Part shown: in pieces, positions 52,888-62,934 of the stretch | Position numbering within the stretch: position 1 is the first letter of the stretch | How the letters are laid out: each line of letters opens with the position of its first letter | Assembly (NCBI RefSeq): GCF_900157305.1 | Contig: NZ_LS974202.1 | Coordinates: 2,604,001-2,668,000 of the forward strand | Reading direction: 5' to 3' | DNA: 64,000 nucleotides | DNA from: Mesotoga infera | Lineage (GTDB): Bacteria; Thermotogota; Thermotogae; Petrotogales; Kosmotogaceae | Notes under the pieces: model-generated | The model's database searches: none | What the model was told of the DNA's origin: nothing | The model's input: the letters and a program-made list of their open reading frames with translations, nothing else | Translations under genes and position numbers: made by a program

Positions 52888-53947
52888 CCTGACCGGACTT
52901 TTTATATATATCGATCGCATGCCTTATTGCAGAGGCACGCTTTTCACCTATACCATCGACATCCTTCAATTCGTCCTCCGTGCTTTCGAGGAGGTTAAAT
53001 AGCGTTCCGAACTCCCTTCCCAGATTTATGGCCACATGAAGCGGGATTCGCGGAATATGCCTCGCGAAACGGATACCCCTGGAACGTATAAAATACTCCA
53101 CTGCCTGAGATGCCGTAGTGATATCGTACCCCAGGATTCTGAGAATTGAACCGAAACTGTTGATCTCTTTCTCGGTCAGTCCGTTGAGCCTGGTAAGAAT
53201 CTCTTCAAGCTCTTCAGGTTCAACCAATTCATCGCTGAAATCCAGCACCAGGTTCTCTATCTCCTCACCAACATTGACCAACATCTCGGTGATCTGCATC
53301 TGGGGAAACCTTCCGTGATTTCCAAGTTCGGCGATTGTTATCTCCGCTTCCTGACCTATCATCATTACCATGAGCCCTTTCTGTATTGTTTTCACCACAT
53401 CGAATAGAGTGAGAGAGCCGGCCCTTTCCATGAACTCCATTCCTGTCAGAGCCTCTATAAAAGCCTCTTTGTATTTCTCAGCCGTTCTTATCGTTTGGGT
53501 TATTTTTGAAGTGAGAGTCTCAACGTTGTTCAACGTATATACATAGTCACCGAAGAAAATAGTCATCGTATTACGCCTCTTGGAAACGGCAACGAGCATC
53601 TTTCCCGTCTCTTTTGCCATTCTCTCTGCGGCCCGGTGTCTCATACCGGTCTGGTTGGTGCTTATGTTATGGTCTGGAATCAACTGTACGTTGGCACCTA
53701 TGATCGTCGAAAGGTCTTCGGTCACAACGATAGCGCCGTCCATCTTGGCCAGTTCGTATAATTTGTTTGCGTTGAAGGAGCAGTTCAAAAGGAAGCCGAT
53801 CTGCATCAAGTTGCTATATTTCTTGTAATCATCCACAAAAAAGATCAGTCCGCCGATGCTGGCATCCTGGATGTCGTCGAGGGCGTGCCTGAGGGGAGTT
53901 CCCGGGGCAATGATCTTCAATTTCTCAATAAACTCACTTCTCTCCAC
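52868..53947 (-). CDS. disA: DNA integrity scanning diadenylate cyclase
   Basis: A 359-residue DisA that makes cyclic di-AMP and scans DNA. The DAC domain contains KMDGAIVVTED and TGMRHRAAERM, the two catalytic motifs; a coiled linker follows and residues about 310-359 form an HhH domain (LKDVDGIGEKRASAIRHAI). GTG start eight bases after GGAGG. It follows clpC and radA on the minus strand, matching the known Firmicutes order clpC-radA-disA. Confidence 0.95.
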   Translation of the reverse strand: MERSEFIEKLKIIAPGTPLRHALDDIQDASIGGLIFFVDDYKKYSNLMQIGFLLNCSFNANKLYELAKMDGAIVVTEDLSTIIGANVQLIPDHNISTNQTGMRHRAAERMAKETGKMLVAVSKRRNTMTIFFGDYVYTLNNVETLTSKITQTIRTAEKYKEAFIEALTGMEFMERAGSLTLFDVVKTIQKGLMVMMIGQEAEITIAELGNHGRFPQMQITEMLVNVGEEIENLVLDFSDELVEPEELEEILTRLNGLTEKEINSFGSILRILGYDITTASQAVEYFIRSRGIRFARHIPRIPLHVAINLGREFGTLFNLLESTEDELKDVDGIGEKRASAIRHAIDIYKKSGQVTIPGF

Positions 53948-55256
53948 TTTTTATCCCTCCAATGAGCCTCAAAAGTTGCTTCACGTCTTTTATACCATTC
54001 TTGCCCTCGGGAGAAATCACTTCATTGAAGGGCGAGTTTTTCACCCGATCCAGTCTCCGTTCCGCGGAAGACACTGAGCGAACCGTACCGTCCAGTCCCA
54101 GTTCGCCGAAAACGGCGAAATTATCTGGAATTGCCGTATCTGTGAACGAAGATATGAGAGCGGTTGCGACCGCTAGATCCACCCCGGTATCCTCTATCTG
54201 CAGACCACCGGCAACGTTGACATACAGGTCGAGACTGTCGAGTGGTATGTTAGCCCTCTTGGTGAGAACGGCCGCCACCAAAAGAACTCTCTCGAGAGGT
54301 ACACCGGTGGAAAGCCTTCGCGGGGTTCCGTAGATAGGCCTGGATACAAGGGCCTGGATCTCCACCAGAAAAGCCCTCGATCCCTCGGAGATCACTGCTA
54401 TTATATTCCCCGGTGAACTGACGAAATCTTCGACGAAAACGCTACTTATATCGGCGATCTCCTTGAGGCCGGAGGAGGTCATTTCGAAGACGGCTATCTC
54501 GTCGGATGGGCCGAAGCGGTTTTTCACGGTTCTCAGGAAGCGGTAACCAGTTTTACTGGCTTCGAAATACAGTACCGTGTCGACCAGGTGCTCTATCAAC
54601 TTGGGTCCGGCAATCTGTCCGCCCTTGGTCACGTGAGAAACGATAAAAACCGGTATTTCTGAACTCTTGGCGCTCGACACCAGGGCATTTGCGCACTCTC
54701 TAACCTGCACTATCGAACCTGGCAGGGAGGGAACGTCTGATAACTTGAGTGTTTGGAGAGAGTCGAATACCATGAGTGCATACCTGGAAATATCGCCAGT
54801 TCTGATGAAGGTGATATCGTTTGCCGACATAATATGGATGTTTCCTGTGTTCGCCAGGCCAAGTCTGTCGGCTCTCATTTTCAACTGTCGGGGCGATTCT
54901 TCACCCGAAACGTAGAGAACCTGGCTGTCTCTGGCTATATAGTTGGAGAGCTGAAGCATGAAGGTAGATTTTCCGATTCCCGGTTCCCCGCTTATTAGAA
55001 CTGCGCTTCCGGGAACGATCCCACCTCCGATGGACCTGTCGAACTCCTCCATCCCGCTTTTTAAACGAGGCGATTCTTCGATGCTTACATCCGAAAGAGG
55101 TTTTATGTCTACCTGCCGCGTCTCTTGAGAGATTCTGTTATCGGTGTGATTGAAGGTCACCGCTGTGTTCCACTCTCCACAAGAGGGGCATTTCCCGAAC
55201 CAGGCCGGTGATTCGTAGCCGCAGGCATCACAGACATAACTTTGCTTTTTCTTCAT
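53934..55256 (-). CDS. radA: DNA repair protein RadA (Sms)
   Basis: A 440-residue RadA: C4 zinc finger (CDACGYESPAWFGKCPSCGEW) at the N-terminus, RecA-like ATPase with Walker A GEPGIGKS and KNRFG-type signature TVKNRFGPSDEIAVFEM, and a C-terminal Lon-like domain (VNVAGGLQIEDTGVDLAVA). It drives branch migration in recombination. It overlaps disA by 14 bp. Confidence 0.95.
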   Translation of the reverse strand: MKKKQSYVCDACGYESPAWFGKCPSCGEWNTAVTFNHTDNRISQETRQVDIKPLSDVSIEESPRLKSGMEEFDRSIGGGIVPGSAVLISGEPGIGKSTFMLQLSNYIARDSQVLYVSGEESPRQLKMRADRLGLANTGNIHIMSANDITFIRTGDISRYALMVFDSLQTLKLSDVPSLPGSIVQVRECANALVSSAKSSEIPVFIVSHVTKGGQIAGPKLIEHLVDTVLYFEASKTGYRFLRTVKNRFGPSDEIAVFEMTSSGLKEIADISSVFVEDFVSSPGNIIAVISEGSRAFLVEIQALVSRPIYGTPRRLSTGVPLERVLLVAAVLTKRANIPLDSLDLYVNVAGGLQIEDTGVDLAVATALISSFTDTAIPDNFAVFGELGLDGTVRSVSSAERRLDRVKNSPFNEVISPEGKNGIKDVKQLLRLIGGIKSGEK

Positions 55257-55312
55257 AGACTTCTTGATAAAGCTCTCCTTTCTTCGAATATCTTCGATTT
55301 ATTATAATACAC

Positions 55313-55337
55313 AGGGGGCACAACGAATGTGCCCCCT
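55313..55337 (-). terminator. Hairpin between clpC and radA
   Basis: AGGGGGCACA and TGTGCCCCCT form a 10-bp perfect stem with an ACGAA loop. On the coding (minus) strand it is not followed by a T run but by GTGTATTATAATAAA, so it may be a partial terminator followed by a TATAAT box serving radA-disA. Confidence 0.55.
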
Positions 55338-55368
55338 TTTGAATTAATTAAACGTCAATAGCGATCTA

Positions 55369-57861
55369 TCAGGTTGTAGCGCTGACTTCGGCTTTCTCAT
55401 CTTTTTTTCTGGTGAAGACCAGCAGCTTGTTCTTCAACTCGATAGTGATCATGTCTCCCTCGTGGAATCTTCCGCGAAGTAGCTCCTCTGAGAGCGGATC
55501 TTCAACATACTTCTGTATAGCCCTCTTTAAAGGTCTCGCACCGTACACGGGATTGAACCCTTCCTCAACGAGAAAGTCTTGAGCCTTTTCACTCAACACC
55601 AGTTCAAGATGCTTCTCTTTCAGGCGTTTGCGCATATCTCTCATCAGGATATCTATAATCACCTTTATCTGTTCTTTTGTCAATTGATGGAACACGACGA
55701 TTTCATCGAGCCTGTTGAGAAACTCCGGTCTAAAAGTCTTCTTGACCTCTTCCAGGACTGATGTCTTCATCGATTCGTACTCCCTGTCCTGGCGGGTGGA
55801 TTCCACAAAACCGATCGAGGTCTTGGTCTTGTTGATGAATTCGCCTCCCAGGTTGCTGGTCATTATTACTATGGTGTTCCTGAAATCTACCTGCCTTCCC
55901 TGTGAATCGGTGAGCCGTCCGTCGTCCATGATCTGAAGAAGGATATTGAATATGTCCGGGTGAGCCTTCTCAATTTCGTCGAACAGTATCACAGAGAAAG
56001 GTCTCTTTCTGATTCTCTCGGTAAGAGTTCCTCCCTCGTCGTAACCTACATATCCCGGGGGGGCCCCGATCAACCTCGACACCGAGAAGCGCTCCATGTA
56101 CTCGGACATATCGAACCTGACCAGAGATTTGTCATCTCCGAAGAGATACTCGGCCAATGCCTTGGCCAGCTCGGTCTTTCCAACGCCGGTCGGTCCGAGG
56201 AAAAGGAAAGTGCCTATCGGTCTTCTTGGGTCCTTGAGACCGCTTCGGGCACGTCTTATGGATTTGGCGACGGCTGATATGGCCTCGTCCTGCGAGACTA
56301 TTCTCTCATGAAGAGCCGACTCGAGGGTAAGTAGCTTCTCGGTGTCTGTCTCTTCAAGCTTCCTGAGAGGAATACCGGTCCAGTTGGAAACGATTTCCGC
56401 TATCTCGTTCTCGTCAAGTGTCACGATTTCGGAGTCGACCCGGCTGCGCCACTGGTTGTAGCTGTCTCTATACTTCTGCTGGAGTATTCTTTCCTTTTCC
56501 TTCAACTGGGCAGCCTTTTCGTATTCCTGATCGGCCGCAGCCGTCTCCCTTTTTATTTTCAGTAGTTCCAGTTCGGTCTGCATCTTTTTCAGCTCTTCGG
56601 GTATGGTCAATTTCTGAAGTCTGGCCCTGGAACCGGCTTCATCTATTATGTCTATCGCTTTGTCTGGAAGGAATCTATCGGAAACATAGCGATGAGAAAG
56701 CGTAACGGCCGCTTCCAGTGCAATTTCGGTGTATTTGACTTTGTGGTGCAATTCATACTTATGTCTTATTCCTTTAAGTATTTCGACGGACTGCTCCGGT
56801 GATGGTTCGGTAACGTAGATCTTCTGGAAACGTCTCTCCAGAGCGGCATCTTTCTCTATATACTTTCTGTATTCGTCGGGAGTCGTAGAACCGATGCATC
56901 TTATCTCGCCGCTTGCCAACGCCGGTTTCAAAATATTCGCAGCGTCCACGGCACCTTCGGCCGAACCAGCTCCGACGATCGTATGCACTTCGTCGATGAA
57001 GAGTATGATGTTTCCATTGGACTTCACAACGTGAATCAGTTTCTTAAGACGTTTCTCGAATTCTCCCCTGTATTTGGTTCCGGCTATCAGAGAGGCTACG
57101 TCGAGCGCAAAGATAACCTTGTTCTTGAGAGTTTCGGGTATCTCCTCATCGACTATCATCTGAGCTAGACCTTCTACTATCGCAGTTTTTCCAACTCCCG
57201 GCTCGCCGATCAACACAGGATTGTTCTTCTTTCTCCTGGAGAGGACCTCCATCAGTCTCTGGCGTTCTATCTCTCTGCCTATTATCGGGTCGAGCTTTCC
57301 GGCCCGGGCCATTGAGGTCAGGTCGGTTCCAAAACCTTCGAGCTGTTTGACGGCCGCACTGGTACTCGTGTTTTGCTGTGGAGAGAAAACGTTCTCAGGC
57401 TCAGAGCCGCCTTCGTCCCAGTCTCCGGTGATATTTTCGATTATCTCTCTCCTGAGCTGAGAGAGGTTTACACCCATCTGCTTCAAAATGTGCGCGGCGA
57501 TCCCTTCTCCTTCGCGTACGATACCGAGCAAAATATGTTCAACGTCGATCTTGTCCTGACCGAGCATTTTAGATTCATCATTTGCAAGCTCTATGACCCG
57601 CCTAGCCCTGGGGGTCATCTGTGGTGCTCCGACGACAGACTGATGAACATTAGTACCCACCATCGAAGTCACTTCTCTGGATACTCTTTCATATGTTATG
57701 GAATAGTTCCTGAGAATCCTCGTCGTTTGCTCATTATCGACCTTTATGATTGCCAGAAGGAGGTGTTCGGTTCCAACATATGGGTGGCCGAGACCCCTTG
57801 CCTCGTCCTGTGCCGTTACGAAAACCTGCGCGGCGCCTTCAGAAAACTTGTCGAAATACAT
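55369..57861 (-). CDS. clpC: ClpC-type AAA+ protease ATPase
   Basis: An 830-residue ClpC. N-terminal Clp repeats (residues 3-75 and 80-145), first ATPase module with [16 protein letters not shown], a middle domain with the UVR-like coiled segment ([15 protein letters not shown]) and second ATPase module with [21 protein letters not shown]. It unfolds substrates for ClpP. No ctsR, mcsA or mcsB is adjacent; tmk lies 7 bp upstream instead. Confidence 0.95.
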   Translation of the reverse strand: MYFDKFSEGAAQVFVTAQDEARGLGHPYVGTEHLLLAIIKVDNEQTTRILRNYSITYERVSREVTSMVGTNVHQSVVGAPQMTPRARRVIELANDESKMLGQDKIDVEHILLGIVREGEGIAAHILKQMGVNLSQLRREIIENITGDWDEGGSEPENVFSPQQNTSTSAAVKQLEGFGTDLTSMARAGKLDPIIGREIERQRLMEVLSRRKKNNPVLIGEPGVGKTAIVEGLAQMIVDEEIPETLKNKVIFALDVASLIAGTKYRGEFEKRLKKLIHVVKSNGNIILFIDEVHTIVGAGSAEGAVDAANILKPALASGEIRCIGSTTPDEYRKYIEKDAALERRFQKIYVTEPSPEQSVEILKGIRHKYELHHKVKYTEIALEAAVTLSHRYVSDRFLPDKAIDIIDEAGSRARLQKLTIPEELKKMQTELELLKIKRETAAADQEYEKAAQLKEKERILQQKYRDSYNQWRSRVDSEIVTLDENEIAEIVSNWTGIPLRKLEETDTEKLLTLESALHERIVSQDEAISAVAKSIRRARSGLKDPRRPIGTFLFLGPTGVGKTELAKALAEYLFGDDKSLVRFDMSEYMERFSVSRLIGAPPGYVGYDEGGTLTERIRKRPFSVILFDEIEKAHPDIFNILLQIMDDGRLTDSQGRQVDFRNTIVIMTSNLGGEFINKTKTSIGFVESTRQDREYESMKTSVLEEVKKTFRPEFLNRLDEIVVFHQLTKEQIKVIIDILMRDMRKRLKEKHLELVLSEKAQDFLVEEGFNPVYGARPLKRAIQKYVEDPLSEELLRGRFHEGDMITIELKNKLLVFTRKKDEKAEVSATT

Positions 57862-57868
57862 CTCTATT

Positions 57869-58498
57869 TCACCTCCCGTTGAGCCTAAATCTCTGTAGAA
57901 AACGATCTACAATGTTCCTGATACATTCGTGAACCTCTGTCATACTTCTCGTTCCATCCACAATTTCATAGTTATCCAATTTCTCCCTGATAATTTTCAT
58001 ATAACCGTTCCTTACTTTTTCGAAAAACTCCAAACTCTCCACTTCTATTTTATCATTTTTCTTTTCTTTTCTCATCCGCAAGACAGCTTCAGTTGCAGGA
58101 ACATCGATGTATATGGTGATGTCTGGAATTGTTGAACCTACTGCAAACCCATTTATGGTACTTACTATTTCTATTCCAAGCGATCTGCCTATTCCCTGAT
58201 ATGCCAGCGACGAATCCATGAACCTGTCCGCCAGTACCACAAGGCCTTTTTCCAGCGCAGGCCTAATGACTTCTCTCACTATCTGGGCTCTTGCAGCCAT
58301 AAACAACAACAGCTCGGACTCCGGTTGTAGCCTGAAATCGCTGTGGAGGAGAATTCTCCTTATCTCCTCACCGGCTTTGGTTCCTCCCGGTTCTCTCACA
58401 ACAATATGCTCTACACTTAATTGACTCAAGTATTCCTGTAAAAGTTTGATTTGAGTCGTCTTTCCAGACCCGTCGATTCCTTCGAAACAGATGAACAT
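57869..58498 (-). CDS. tmk: Thymidylate kinase
   Basis: A 209-residue dTMP kinase. P-loop [24 protein letters not shown], and the LID region ([11 protein letters not shown]) are visible. The ATG at 58498 gives the standard N-terminus [16 protein letters not shown]; a GTG four codons earlier overlaps the preceding methyltransferase stop. Short LID-type Arg placement suggests a Gram-positive-like variant, not confirmed. Confidence 0.95.
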   Translation of the reverse strand: MFICFEGIDGSGKTTQIKLLQEYLSQLSVEHIVVREPGGTKAGEEIRRILLHSDFRLQPESELLLFMAARAQIVREVIRPALEKGLVVLADRFMDSSLAYQGIGRSLGIEIVSTINGFAVGSTIPDITIYIDVPATEAVLRMRKEKKNDKIEVESLEFFEKVRNGYMKIIREKLDNYEIVDGTRSMTEVHECIRNIVDRFLQRFRLNGR

Positions 58499-58506
58499 TC
58501 CCGCAT

Positions 58507-59187
58507 TCACCTCAAAATTATTGGCGGTTCTACCAGTACTTCTGATGAAGAATTCTTTCTGCCAGCGATTAAAACGAGCTGGGCTTGCCCTCCGCTTTTG
58601 CCGTGTACGAACCTGATTCTGTGAATTGCGAGCCTCACATCCTCCATTCTCCTAATCCACTTCGTAAGGTCTCTGGGATGGATGAGGAAGAAGAAGGCCC
58701 CTCTGTTCTTCAAGAGTTCTCCGGTCGCTCCGACGAACTCGCCCATGAGCTGATGGGACATTCTCCTGGCCGTGTTTCTCCTGCTGTCGGGACTCTCGAT
58801 ACCCGGGTGGAGGTAATGTGGAGGATTCGATACCACTATATCGAAGTCGTGGTGTTTCTCGTGTTTGGAAGCGAGAAAATCAACGACCGAACAGTTGAAA
58901 AAAGAGACCCTATCCTCCACACCGTTTCTTCGGGCATTCTCCAGAGATAATTTGTATAATTGCTCGTCCACTTCTATTCCCGAGGCCTCTATTCCGTATC
59001 TAGAGGCCAGGTAAATAGAAATAGCTCCGCTTCCAGAGCCCAGTTCGAGTGATCTATGGGCTTTCCCGGGCGGTTTGCAGAACCATGATAGCAAAACCGT
59101 TCCATGGTTTATTCTGCCAAGCGGATTTGAAATGTCAAAAGTCAGTCCGTTGAGGACTCCGGGATCAAAATCTCCAAAAACCTTCAT
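58507..59187 (-). CDS. TrmN6-like N6-adenine methyltransferase
   Basis: A 226-residue class I methyltransferase related to YfiC/TrmN6, which methylates A37 of tRNA-Val. Motif I is SLELGSGSGAISIYLA and motif IV is VVSNPPHYL, where the canonical Tyr of NPPY is His. The ATG at 59187 overlaps the end of the upstream lipoprotein gene. Substrate (tRNA or protein) is not certain. Confidence 0.83.
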   Translation of the reverse strand: MKVFGDFDPGVLNGLTFDISNPLGRINHGTVLLSWFCKPPGKAHRSLELGSGSGAISIYLASRYGIEASGIEVDEQLYKLSLENARRNGVEDRVSFFNCSVVDFLASKHEKHHDFDIVVSNPPHYLHPGIESPDSRRNTARRMSHQLMGEFVGATGELLKNRGAFFFLIHPRDLTKWIRRMEDVRLAIHRIRFVHGKSGGQAQLVLIAGRKNSSSEVLVEPPIILR

Positions 59188-59188
59188 C

Positions 59189-61129
59189 TCAGTAAATAGC
59201 AATTACCGACTTTTCGTCGGCTTCCAGGTCAAGTTTCCCGGCGAGTTTTTCATCAAGACTTGCCCGCGACAGGGTTCTTACTGAAAGTAAGAATTTTCCA
59301 TCGCCATAAATATCTTCCAGGCTCAGCGAGGAGGCTTCAAGCACTTCAAGTTTCTCAGAGGATATCTCAAGCCCTGTCATGGAGACTCTAGACAGCTGGT
59401 ATATTTTAAAATGCTGAGAAGAGACGCCTCCGAGAAAGAAACTCGCCCTCGAATTCTTTATTTCCACCGTGTCGTTCTCTATCGTCGATCTGGAAAGCGT
59501 CGAAGATAAAGAATTGCTCAAAACGAACTTTCCGGAAGCGGATCTGGATGAATGTATATACAGATCCATAACGTTCTCGAGTAGTATGTCTCCGACTATC
59601 TCACAGTTGTATAGCTGGACGGTTCTGGTGCCGCGTATCTCCAGACCTGCTCCCAGAGTACAGCCATCCATAGCGATCACCGATGCATTTTTTACGACTA
59701 TTCGCGTTTTGTTAAAATCGACGTTTCTGGCGATCAGAATGCCGTTGGTCGAGACCTCTAGAGTTCCATAAGAGCCCCCGGGGTTCAGGGCTATTCTATC
59801 TTTTCTGCCTTCCAGATCAAGGACGCCGCTAACCAGAAGGGTGTTACCTCTTGAAATGGTCAAGGTGGAACCGGATTCAACCTTCATTATGGAGTTCTCC
59901 CTCACTACTACATTTCCGAAGAGACGGTAGTCGTTACCCCCTACCAAAAGGGCATCCATTCCTAAAAGTGATGAGATAACTTCCGTACTGAACCTTTTGA
60001 AAAAACTCTCTTTTGCAAACACTGGCATCGATGGAAGCATTATTTCTGAAGGACTTTTCACGAGCAACCTGTAAAGATCACCTTCAACGGAAAGAGAGTC
60101 TCTAGGAATGGTTGCGGTTCTTTCATCCTGGTTATGGTTCGAGATGACGGTCCATTCACCGCCACTGAACTTCTGCAAAACAGTCGTTCCGTCCTGCGCC
60201 GTCCATTTTGCGTTTCGTACCGCGCCTTCTTCAATATACAGCTCTGGAAGGTTCTCCGATGTTCTCTTTATTATGTTGAAGCTCTCCTGATGCTTTGTAG
60301 AATTACCCGATGAGTCCGTCACTTTCACCACCAGTGTATCCTCGCCCTGGGGTAGAGGTGATTCGGGAATCAATCTCTGACCATCGTAGAGAAATCTTAT
60401 ACCACTCCGCTCCGTGGAAGCATCCACCAAAAGCCTGTCACTTCTATCCCAGTCGTCTTCCAATGTGAGCGTCACGGGGCCTCCGGAGTATGGAGACTCT
60501 ATGAAAGTATTTATCTTTGGCGCTTCGTCCTCGTCGAGTAGGAAATCTAGAATCCCGGGCTCGGAAGAATTTGCACCGCGCATTGTGTAACCCTGTATGA
60601 TGTAATCCCTTCCCTTTTCAATGTCGATCTCGAAAAAGGGAAAGGCCGAGATCTTCTCGATTCCAGAATCGAAAACTATCCTGAAGGCCGTATAAGAAAT
60701 ATCCCCTTGCGTGGCCAAATGAATCGACAACTTTCCTCCTGAAAGTTTCCAGATGATGGATGGGGTTTCAGGGATTCGAGTATCTACCAAGATATCGGTT
60801 GAAACAGGACTGGTCAGAAACCTCTTGCCCTTTACCAGGGTCACGTATATCCTGTGGGAACCCGGCGAATCGAGCTTGAAGCTGTACTTGGGTTCTTCGG
60901 TTCTGATTCCGTCCATTGCGTCCACGGGTATTCTGTCAACTGTGATAAGAATCTCCGGTCGTTCTCTTCCGGAATACCTTATATCTAGGTCGAGATAACA
61001 TTCGGAGAATTCACACTTCGCCTGCTTGATCGAAATGGAATAACCTGTCCGATCGCTGCAGGCAACCAGTGAAATCAAGAGAGCGAACATTGAGAGAATC
61101 AAGAAAAATCTGAGCCTTATAATCCTCAC
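59189..61129 (-). CDS. Large lipoprotein with C-terminal right-handed beta-helix pattern
   Basis: About 646 residues. The N-terminus has a signal peptide and lipobox LVAC, then repeated beta-sandwich-like segments with Ig/Bacterial fibronectin-type spacing (residues about 30-330) and a C-terminal region of short repeating beta strands (IRGTRTVQLYNCEIVGDILLENV, IHSSRSASGKF and following) typical of parallel beta-helices. Likely outer-surface or toga-associated. The GTG at 61129 suits the signal peptide but has a weak ribosome site; GTG 61153 is the alternative. First gene of the tmk-clpC-radA-disA chain. Confidence 0.65.
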   Translation of the reverse strand: MRIIRLRFFLILSMFALLISLVACSDRTGYSISIKQAKCEFSECYLDLDIRYSGRERPEILITVDRIPVDAMDGIRTEEPKYSFKLDSPGSHRIYVTLVKGKRFLTSPVSTDILVDTRIPETPSIIWKLSGGKLSIHLATQGDISYTAFRIVFDSGIEKISAFPFFEIDIEKGRDYIIQGYTMRGANSSEPGILDFLLDEDEAPKINTFIESPYSGGPVTLTLEDDWDRSDRLLVDASTERSGIRFLYDGQRLIPESPLPQGEDTLVVKVTDSSGNSTKHQESFNIIKRTSENLPELYIEEGAVRNAKWTAQDGTTVLQKFSGGEWTVISNHNQDERTATIPRDSLSVEGDLYRLLVKSPSEIMLPSMPVFAKESFFKRFSTEVISSLLGMDALLVGGNDYRLFGNVVVRENSIMKVESGSTLTISRGNTLLVSGVLDLEGRKDRIALNPGGSYGTLEVSTNGILIARNVDFNKTRIVVKNASVIAMDGCTLGAGLEIRGTRTVQLYNCEIVGDILLENVMDLYIHSSRSASGKFVLSNSLSSTLSRSTIENDTVEIKNSRASFFLGGVSSQHFKIYQLSRVSMTGLEISSEKLEVLEASSLSLEDIYGDGKFLLSVRTLSRASLDEKLAGKLDLEADEKSVIAIY

Positions 61130-61213
61130 CTTCCTATCAATAGAGAATAACACAATTGGGGTTTTTTGAGAATTTGTTCTTGGTGTGAAAAAGCGTTAGA
61201 ATTCAAAAGTACA

Positions 61214-61225
61214 GTGAGAGGTAGG
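61214..61225. repeat. Left target-site duplication of the insertion sequence
   Basis: GTGAGAGGTAGG, identical to 62206-62217 on the other side of the element. Confidence 0.9.
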
Positions 61226-62205
61226 ACCGTATCCAATAAATAGGCGAGGAAAGAAATAAGGCAAAAGAAAAGGGACTCAACTCCATATAGAATGTTTTTT
61301 GTGTATGAAAAACAAAACGAAAGGAGAGAGTCCCGAAGAAATGATAACACCAAAGGACATAAGAAAAGTGAAGGAAGCGGTGAGAGAGATAATACCTGCG
61401 CACAGGCAGGTGAAAGGAAGACCGAGAGAGTACTCGGACAGAACGATAGTGTTGTTGTATGTGATTTTTATACTTTTCCGTTGTAGCTCAATCGTTGAGA
61501 TGTACAAAATGATCGAAGGAAAGAAGAGGGTGTTGAAAGTGATAGGTGAGCTTCCATCAAGGCAGACATTATCATATAGACTGAGAAGGCTGGATATTGA
61601 AGCTATAAGCAGGAGAATCATAGAAAGCATAAAAGGCGGAACATACATAATCGACTCGACACCGATAAAGGACATCACAAATCAGGGGATAAAAAAGTGT
61701 AAGAATCTGAAGTTCGGCAAAAACAGGGACGGATTCTTTTGGGGAAAGAAGGTACATTTCATAATCACTCAAGAAGGGATACCCGTCAAATTCAAGCTGA
61801 CCCAGGCCAATGAAGACGATGCTAGAGTTGGAAAGGAGATGCTGGACAATCTCAACGGTCTGATTATAGCCGATAGGGGTTACTTCAAATGGAGCTTCTT
61901 GTCCCAATTCACCAAAGAAGGCGATCTAAGGGCCATAGTGAGACCGAAATCGAGAAAGAAGGACTCGAGCTTCAAGGAGAAGCACTCACAGACATATTCA
62001 AAGCGATGGAAGATTGAGAGGCTGTTCCAGAAAATGAAAGAGGTGTTCAGAGTGGAGATTCCCAGAAAAGGTGGCAGAGATGATCTCTTGTCCAGAGTAA
62101 CGGCACTATTTCTAACGGTTGTTACTCTTGCCTTCTCCAAGTTCGTGCTCAACTATCCTATTCTGGATTACCTCAATTGTTGCTGATTTGTTTATTGGAT
62201 ACGGT
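61226..62205 (+). mobile_element. Insertion sequence (980 bp, DDE transposase)
   Basis: Terminal inverted repeats start ACCGTATCCAATAAA at both ends (15 bp perfect, then diverging). The element is flanked by a perfect 12-bp direct repeat and contains a full transposase gene. The 12-bp duplication fits IS4-type elements. It lies between the lipoprotein gene and the DHFR-like gene, so it interrupts no known gene. Confidence 0.92.
61305..62186 (+). CDS. IS transposase (DDE, IS4/IS5 superfamily)
   Basis: A 293-residue transposase. The DDE residues are Asp in YIIDSTPIKD, Asp in GLIIADRGYF and Glu in KRWKIERLFQKMKE, with the YREK-like Tyr/Arg/Glu surroundings of DDE_Tnp_1 proteins. The ATG at 61305 has no strong ribosome site; an ATG at 61341 is 13 bases after GGAGAG and is possible. 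The ORF is intact, so the element may be active. Confidence 0.88.
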   Translation: MKNKTKGESPEEMITPKDIRKVKEAVREIIPAHRQVKGRPREYSDRTIVLLYVIFILFRCSSIVEMYKMIEGKKRVLKVIGELPSRQTLSYRLRRLDIEAISRRIIESIKGGTYIIDSTPIKDITNQGIKKCKNLKFGKNRDGFFWGKKVHFIITQEGIPVKFKLTQANEDDARVGKEMLDNLNGLIIADRGYFKWSFLSQFTKEGDLRAIVRPKSRKKDSSFKEKHSQTYSKRWKIERLFQKMKEVFRVEIPRKGGRDDLLSRVTALFLTVVTLAFSKFVLNYPILDYLNCC

Positions 62206-62217
62206 GTGAGAGGTAGG
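62206..62217. repeat. Right target-site duplication of the insertion sequence
   Basis: GTGAGAGGTAGG, a perfect copy of the left flank, indicating a fairly recent insertion. Confidence 0.9.
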
Positions 62218-62293
62218 CGAAACCAGGGAAAATCGATATTAATTGCTCCGGGAGCTTCGTAGAAACACATTTCCCACCGGGAGGTAGAGGACC

Positions 62294-62794
62294 TTGAGAT
62301 TGATAGCGATTTTTGCGAGTACAGTCAACGGTATGATAGCTCTCTCCGAGAACGACAGGACCGAATGGACATCGAGGGAAGACAAAAGATATTTCAAAGA
62401 ACTCACAACCAGCGTAGGAACGATCATTATGGGTCGAAGAACTTATGAGAGTATAGGAAGAACACTCCCGGGGAGGCTGAACGTTGTTCTCACCAGAAAT
62501 CCTACTGCTTATGAAGAATCGGAAAGCCTGATTTTTCGCTCTTCATCGCCCGAAGCGCTGATAGAAGAGATCGAGGAGTGGGGAATCGACCAGGCATGCC
62601 TAATCGGCGGGGCAAGAACTTTCGCGGATTTTGCCGACAGAGGATTGGTGAACGAAATCCACATCACACTGGAACCAACTATAAGAAACGGAGTCACGCA
62701 CCTCGCGACTCACTTGAAAAAACCTGTTTCGCTTGCCCTGCGCGGGATAGTATCTCTAGGTCCTTCGGTTGTGATGATTTACGATGTGAAATAG
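62294..62794 (+). CDS. Dihydrofolate reductase/RibD C-terminal-like reductase
   Basis: A 166-residue NADPH-dependent reductase fold: LIAIFASTVNGMIALSE, TIIMGRRTYESIG, LPGRLNVVLTRN and a GG motif in CLIGGARTFADFADRGLVNEIHIT. It is of the DfrA-like/RibD-C type; size fits a single DHFR-like domain. TTG start nine bases after GGAGG. Stop lies 2 bp from the converging tRNA-Gly. Whether it reduces dihydrofolate or a pteridine/riboflavin intermediate is open. Confidence 0.78.
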   Translation: MRLIAIFASTVNGMIALSENDRTEWTSREDKRYFKELTTSVGTIIMGRRTYESIGRTLPGRLNVVLTRNPTAYEESESLIFRSSSPEALIEEIEEWGIDQACLIGGARTFADFADRGLVNEIHITLEPTIRNGVTHLATHLKKPVSLALRGIVSLGPSVVMIYDVK

Positions 62795-62795
62795 A

Positions 62796-62871
62796 TGGAG
62801 CGGGCGACGGGACTCGAACCCGCGACCCTCAGCTTGGGAAGCTGATGCTCTACCAACTGAGCTACACCCGC
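62796..62871 (-). tRNA. tRNA-Gly (anticodon CCC)
   Basis: Acceptor GCGGGTG with CGCCCGC, discriminator T, encoded CCA. The anticodon stem TCAGC/GCTGA has loop TTCCCAA, so the anticodon CCC reads GGG. D arm GTAGCTCAGTTGGTAGAGC and T arm GGTTCGAGTCC are normal. Confidence 0.96.
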
Positions 62872-62881
62872 ATTCAAGGAG

Positions 62882-62910
62882 ATTTTACCATCTGGAATTA
62901 CAGGTGTCAA
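62882..62910 (-). promoter_or_regulatory. Strong promoter of tRNA-Gly
   Basis: On the minus strand: TTGACA (62905-62910), a 17-nt spacer, TAAAAT (62882-62887), ending 10 bp before the tRNA. Independent of the mutL-like gene whose stop lies at 62935. Confidence 0.75.
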
Positions 62911-62934
62911 TGCAAAGCACGTTCGAGAGGGCCC

